Origin: JAQVYB01 sp964490935
GTDB lineage: Bacteria > Verrucomicrobiota > Kiritimatiellia > RZYC01
Direction: 5' to 3'
DNA length: 11,010 nt
NCBI GenBank assembly: GCA_964490935.1
Contig: CAZBEO010000106.1
Coordinates: 1-11,010 of the forward strand
Shown: positions 7,977 to 11,010 of the stretch, one piece after another
Position numbering within the stretch: position 1 is the stretch's first letter
Layout: the number at the start of each line of letters is the position of its first letter
Made by a program: the position numbers and the translations under genes
Notes under the pieces: generated by a model
What the model was told of the DNA's origin: nothing
What the model saw: the letters and a program-made list of their open reading frames with translations, nothing else
The model's database searches: none

Positions 7977-8006
7977 TCTAAATGGGACGATTTTATTCCT
8001 TTGCAA
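7977..8006 (-). promoter_or_regulatory. Weak candidate promoter for the minus-strand operon
   Basis: On the minus strand TTGCAA (8001-8006) and TTTAGA (7977-7982) are 18 bp apart, matching sigma70 consensus at 4 of 6 and 3 of 6 positions. Transcription would start close to the palindrome at 7960-7974. An equally weak alternative is TTCCAA (7969-7974) with TAAAGG (7946-7951) at 17 bp. Neither is convincing; a promoter must nevertheless lie in this gap. Confidence 0.2.
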
Positions 8007-8035
8007 TTGACAGCTCAAAGCCGGGTCGCTATTTT
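8007..8035 (+). promoter_or_regulatory. Sigma70-type promoter for the aminotransferase
   Basis: A perfect -35 box TTGACA (8007-8012) is followed after exactly 17 bp by TATTTT (8030-8035), which matches the -10 consensus at 4 of 6 positions. Transcription would start near 8042, giving a leader of about 110 nt. The sequence GGTCG/CGACC brackets the -10 box and could be an operator half-site pair, though five bases can pair by chance. Confidence 0.6.
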
Positions 8036-8088
8036 GCTCGCGACCTCGCGCGAAATAGACCCTGGTCCACAAAGAGATACAATGAACT

Positions 8089-8108
8089 CGTTCCGATGGG
8101 CAGGAACG
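8089..8108 (+). other. Leader hairpin upstream of the aminotransferase
   Basis: CGTTCC (8089-8094) pairs with GGAACG (8103-8108) around the 8-nt loop GATGGGCA. It would lie in the untranslated leader, about 30 nt before the ribosome binding site. I see no match to a known riboswitch and no U-tract. It may be chance. Confidence 0.2.
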
Positions 8109-8150
8109 CCTAGGGCACTGAACGCGCACGAAAAGTAGGAGCAAACGGTT

Positions 8151-9458
8151 ATGTCGGAGAAAATTCCGGAACTTGCACAACAGTTGAACAATGAGTTGAA
8201 GGAAACCAAGAACGCCGCTTTTGAGCTGCTTTCCTCTAGGGGCCGCACCGCCTATTTCCCTTCCAAAGGGATTCTGGGTCAAGCAGCGGAAGCCAAAGGA
8301 AAAAGCATCAACGCCACCATCGGCACGGCCTTTGAAGAGGATGGCTCACCGCTTTGTCTCGAATGTCTGGAAGGCATGCTCTCTCTGCCCGACACCGCCT
8401 TTCTTTACGCCCCCAGTTTCGGCAGCCCGGAAATGCGTGCTCAGTGGCGCGATAGGATGTATGTCAAGAATCCGGGACTAAAGGAAAAGACCTTCAGCCT
8501 TCCGGTAGTGACTAACGCCCTGACCCATGCCCTCAGCATAGCCGGCGAGCTTTTTGTAGACGATGGCGATACCATCATCCTGCCCGACCTTTATTGGGAT
8601 AATTACGACCTGATCTTCGAGCACGCCTATGGTGCCCGCCTCGAAACCTTCACCGCCTTCAACGGTGAATCCTTCAACGTGGCCGGCATGAAAGAGATGC
8701 TGCTCGCGGAGGGGAAAAAGAAAATCCTCCTGCTGAACTTCCCAAACAACCCGGCTGGCTACACCACCACCGTGGAAGAAGACGAGGCCATTATTCAGGC
8801 CATCGGAGAAGCCGCTCAGGCCGGGAAAAAACTGGCCATCCTGCTCGACGACGCCTATTTCGGACTGGTCTATGAAGACGGCATCTCTTCGGAATCCCTA
8901 TTTTCAAGGCTGTGCGATTTGCATCCGAACGTGCTGGCCGTCAAGATGGACGGCCCCACCAAAGAGGATTATGTGTGGGGGTTCCGTGTCGGCTTCATCA
9001 CCTTTGGAATACAAGGCGGGACGCCGGCGCAATACAAGGCCCTGGAAGCCAAAGCAGCAGGCCTCGTGCGGGGAACCATTTCCAACAGTTCCAACATAAG
9101 CCAGCAACTTCTGCTTCAGGCCTATCGGCATCCCGATTACGCCAAACAGAAAAAAGAGAAATACGAATTGCTGCGCAGGCGCTATCAGAAGATCAAAGAA
9201 CTTTTTGCCGCGCATCCGGAATTCAGCGATTCCTTCGCGGCCAAACCGTTCAACTCGGGCTACTTCATGTGCGTCCAGTTGAACGGTGCCGATCCCGAGA
9301 CCGTGCGCAAGAAACTGCTGGCGTCTTTTGACACCGGGGTGATTGTGCTTTCCGGCCTCATCCGCCTAGCCTACTCATCCGTTCCGACGGATAAGCTGGA
9401 GACGTTGTTCACCAATCTGCACGCCGCCGTGCAGCAGGTGAAAACGGAAACTCCCTGA
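8151..9458 (+). CDS. PLP-dependent aminotransferase, class I/II fold
   Basis: A cytoplasmic enzyme of 435 residues that moves an amino group between an amino acid and a 2-oxo acid using pyridoxal phosphate. Fold-type I motifs appear in order: YAPSFGSPEMR (86-96), the cofactor-ring stacking region DLYWDNY (146-152), NFPNNPAG (196-203), LLDDAY (231-236) with the aspartate that contacts the pyridine nitrogen, the Schiff-base lysine in GPTKEDYVWGFRVGF (K271, with phosphate-binding R279), and a C-terminal IRLAYSS (404-410) whose R405 fits the substrate-carboxylate arginine. The lysine motif GPTKE is not the SxSK of classical aspartate aminotransferases, so this is a divergent subgroup and the substrate cannot be named. 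AGGAG lies 9 nt before the ATG. The next gene, pckG, starts 72 bp later with no obvious terminator between, so co-transcription is plausible. The enzyme class is certain; the specificity is not. Confidence 0.93.
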   Translation: MSEKIPELAQQLNNELKETKNAAFELLSSRGRTAYFPSKGILGQAAEAKGKSINATIGTAFEEDGSPLCLECLEGMLSLPDTAFLYAPSFGSPEMRAQWRDRMYVKNPGLKEKTFSLPVVTNALTHALSIAGELFVDDGDTIILPDLYWDNYDLIFEHAYGARLETFTAFNGESFNVAGMKEMLLAEGKKKILLLNFPNNPAGYTTTVEEDEAIIQAIGEAAQAGKKLAILLDDAYFGLVYEDGISSESLFSRLCDLHPNVLAVKMDGPTKEDYVWGFRVGFITFGIQGGTPAQYKALEAKAAGLVRGTISNSSNISQQLLLQAYRHPDYAKQKKEKYELLRRRYQKIKELFAAHPEFSDSFAAKPFNSGYFMCVQLNGADPETVRKKLLASFDTGVIVLSGLIRLAYSSVPTDKLETLFTNLHAAVQQVKTETP

Positions 9459-9530
9459 AGCCGGCCGGACTCCGATTTTCCTCGAGACAAGCCGTCTCTG
9501 ATGAAACAAACCAACCGAAAGGATGCTTAC
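9459..9530 (+). other. Short gap between aminotransferase and pckG
   Basis: These 72 bp hold a self-complementary CCGGCCGG (9461-9468) and a small hairpin GAGAC-AAGCC-GTCTC (9484-9498). The hairpin is not followed by a T-tract, so I see no intrinsic terminator. An AAAGGA ribosome binding site (9518-9523) serves pckG. Confidence 0.5.
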
Positions 9531-11010
9531 ATGACGACTACGAATAAAAAATTACAGGCGTGGGTGGATGAAATCCAGGCTCTGTGCAAGCCCGACCAGG
9601 TGTACTGGTGCAACGGATCAACTGAAGAATATGACAGACTGATGGCCGAAGCGGTCAAAAGTGGCGCCGCAATTAAGCTGAACGAAGAAAAACGTCCGAA
9701 CTGCTTCGCGTTCAACTCCGCTCCGTCTGATGTGGCTCGCGTTGAAAACCGCACCTACATCGCTTCCGTAAACAAGGAAGATGCCGGTCCGACCAACAAC
9801 TGGATTGATCCGGTTGAGCTCAAAAAGACCATGACAGAACTCTACACCGGCTGCATGAAGGGCCGTACGATGTACATCATTCCGTTCTCGATGGGTCCAC
9901 TCGGTTCGCCGATCGCCAAGAATGCGATTGAAATCACGGATTCGATCTATGTTGTGTGCAACATGCACATTATGACCCGCGTCAGCACGGAAGTTCTTCG
10001 CCTGATCGAAAAAACCGATGAGTTCATTCCCTGCCTGCACTCGGTCGGCGCTCCGTTGGAACCCGGTCAGCAAGATGCTCGCTGGCCCTGCGCCCCGATC
10101 GAAAAGAAATACATCGCCCACTTCCCGGAAGAAAACCTCATCTGGTCCTTCGGTTCCGGTTACGGCGGAAACGCACTGCTCGGCAAAAAATGTCTCGCGC
10201 TGCGCATTGCCTCAAACATGGCTCGTCATGAAGGCTGGATGGCGGAACACATGCTCATCCTGCGCTTCACCAATCCGCAAGGTAAGAAATTCCACATCGC
10301 GGCCGCTTTCCCGTCCGCCTGCGGAAAAACCAACCTCGCCATGCTTCAGTCCACCGTACCGGGCTGGAAGGTCGAAACCGTCGGTGACGATATCGCTTGG
10401 ATGAAACCGGGGCCCGATGGCCGCCTCTACGCGATCAATCCAGAAGCCGGATTCTTCGGCGTGGCTCCGGGCACTGCGGAATACTCCAACCCGATGGCTC
10501 TCGCCAGCTGCGCGAAAGACACCATCTTCACCAACGTCGTCGTCACTCCTGACCTGGACGTCTGGTGGGAAGACATGGGCGTGGAATGCGCCGGTGGAAC
10601 CGACTGGCTGAACCGCCCGTGGACTCCGGACATGAAGGATGCCGAAGGCAAGAAGATCAAAGGCGCTCACCCGAACAGCCGTTTCACCGCCCGTGCAGTA
10701 AACTGCCCGGTCATCTGCGAAGACTGGGAAAACCCGGCCGGTGTGCCGATCGACATCTTTGTGTTCGGCGGACGCCGCACCACCACGATGCCGCTCGTCC
10801 ACGAAGCTTTTGACTTCAACCAAGGCGTTTACATGGGTGCCACCGCCGCTTCCGAGCCGACCGCTGCCGCTCTCGACGTCAAGCAACACCTGCGCTTCGA
10901 CCCCTTCGCCATGACCCCGTTCATCGGCTACCACGCCGGTGACTACATGCAGCACTGGTTCGACATGGGCGAAACACTGGGCGACAAAGCTCCGCGTTGC
11001 TTCTACGTCA
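9531..11010 (+). CDS. pckG: Phosphoenolpyruvate carboxykinase (GTP), 3'-truncated by the window
   Basis: Interconverts oxaloacetate and PEP plus CO2 using GTP/GDP, at the junction of the TCA cycle and gluconeogenesis, in the cytoplasm. 493 residues are visible of a family length near 600; no stop is reached. Family marks: IPFSMGPLGSP (117-127), SGYGGNALLGKKC (209-221; Y211, K219, K220), the metal ligand H240 in AEHM, the kinase-1 P-loop FPSACGKTN (260-268) with the characteristic reactive C264, kinase-2 VGDDIAWM (284-291), NSRF (382-385) with R384, and FGGRR (412-416). The segment after FGGRR reads TTTMPLV instead of the more usual PxGVPLV, a mild divergence. The guanine-pocket phenylalanines of the WFR...GxFxWPGF region lie just beyond the window, so GTP use is inferred from overall similarity to the GTP family. 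I chose ATG 9531, with AGGA 7 nt upstream; an in-frame ATG at 9501 is poorly supported. Probably follows the aminotransferase in one transcript. Confidence 0.95.
   Translation, partial: MTTTNKKLQAWVDEIQALCKPDQVYWCNGSTEEYDRLMAEAVKSGAAIKLNEEKRPNCFAFNSAPSDVARVENRTYIASVNKEDAGPTNNWIDPVELKKTMTELYTGCMKGRTMYIIPFSMGPLGSPIAKNAIEITDSIYVVCNMHIMTRVSTEVLRLIEKTDEFIPCLHSVGAPLEPGQQDARWPCAPIEKKYIAHFPEENLIWSFGSGYGGNALLGKKCLALRIASNMARHEGWMAEHMLILRFTNPQGKKFHIAAAFPSACGKTNLAMLQSTVPGWKVETVGDDIAWMKPGPDGRLYAINPEAGFFGVAPGTAEYSNPMALASCAKDTIFTNVVVTPDLDVWWEDMGVECAGGTDWLNRPWTPDMKDAEGKKIKGAHPNSRFTARAVNCPVICEDWENPAGVPIDIFVFGGRRTTTMPLVHEAFDFNQGVYMGATAASEPTAAALDVKQHLRFDPFAMTPFIGYHAGDYMQHWFDMGETLGDKAPRCFYV

Larger units (their letters stand above)
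7908..8150. promoter_or_regulatory. Divergent intergenic control region
   Basis: This 243-bp gap separates the minus-strand glycosyltransferase/rnr cluster from the plus-strand aminotransferase, so it must hold the start signals of both. It contains the palindrome at 7960-7974, a good plus-strand promoter (8007-8035), an inverted repeat GGTCG/CGACC (8024-8028 and 8041-8045) flanking that promoter's -10 box, and a leader hairpin (8089-8108). I see no gene inside it. Confidence 0.75.

Noticed and set aside
7908..8282. Upstream extension of the AftB-like gene by 125 codons
   Set aside because: The added part has no membrane-protein or family likeness, covers the divergent promoter and overlaps the start of the aminotransferase; the ATG at 7907 has a better ribosome binding site.
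9085..9099. TTCCAACAGTTCCAA inside the aminotransferase gene as a further palindrome copy
   Set aside because: It is a direct repeat of TTCCAA, not an inverted one, and is explained by the codons of a Ser-Asn-rich stretch.

Overview
The window looks like ordinary bacterial chromosome, GC-rich, with no phage, plasmid, IS or CRISPR signature. Taxonomy is an inference. The style suggests a member of the PVC group (Verrucomicrobiota/Kiritimatiellota-like): a GTP-type PEP carboxykinase, large GT-C membrane glycosyltransferases, structured intergenic tandem repeats, and TTCCAA-N-TTGGAA palindromes between genes. No marker gene here proves this.

Layout. Positions 1-600 hold about 3.2 copies of a 189-191 bp tandem repeat packed with hairpins; the array is cut by the left edge of the window. 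Positions 601-917 are non-coding and carry two TTCCAA-N-TTGGAA type palindromes and a strong hairpin. A minus-strand cluster of three closely packed genes then runs from 7907 down to 918. First is a 582-aa AftB-like GT-C glycosyltransferase. Second is a 1014-aa multidomain GT-C/PMT-like glycosyltransferase with a large extracytoplasmic half. Third is RNase R (rnr), whose start overlaps the stop of the second by 11 bp. A divergent intergenic region (7908-8150) holds a good sigma70-type promoter for the plus strand and a third palindrome. The plus strand then carries a PLP-dependent aminotransferase (8151-9458) and, 72 bp on, GTP-dependent PEP carboxykinase (pckG, from 9531), which runs off the right edge.

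How the genes work together. The two membrane proteins probably transfer sugars from polyprenyl-phosphate donors outside the cytoplasmic membrane, perhaps onto cell-surface glycans or proteins; substrates cannot be read from sequence. rnr appears to ride in the same transcript and may be translationally coupled to the second glycosyltransferase. The aminotransferase and pckG could form a short path from an amino acid to an oxo acid such as oxaloacetate, and from there to PEP, but the aminotransferase substrate is unknown.

I did not find a convincing undescribed biological system. The items most worth a second look are the hairpin-conserving tandem repeat, the recurring palindrome, and the duplicated module flanking a discoidin-like domain in the large glycosyltransferase.
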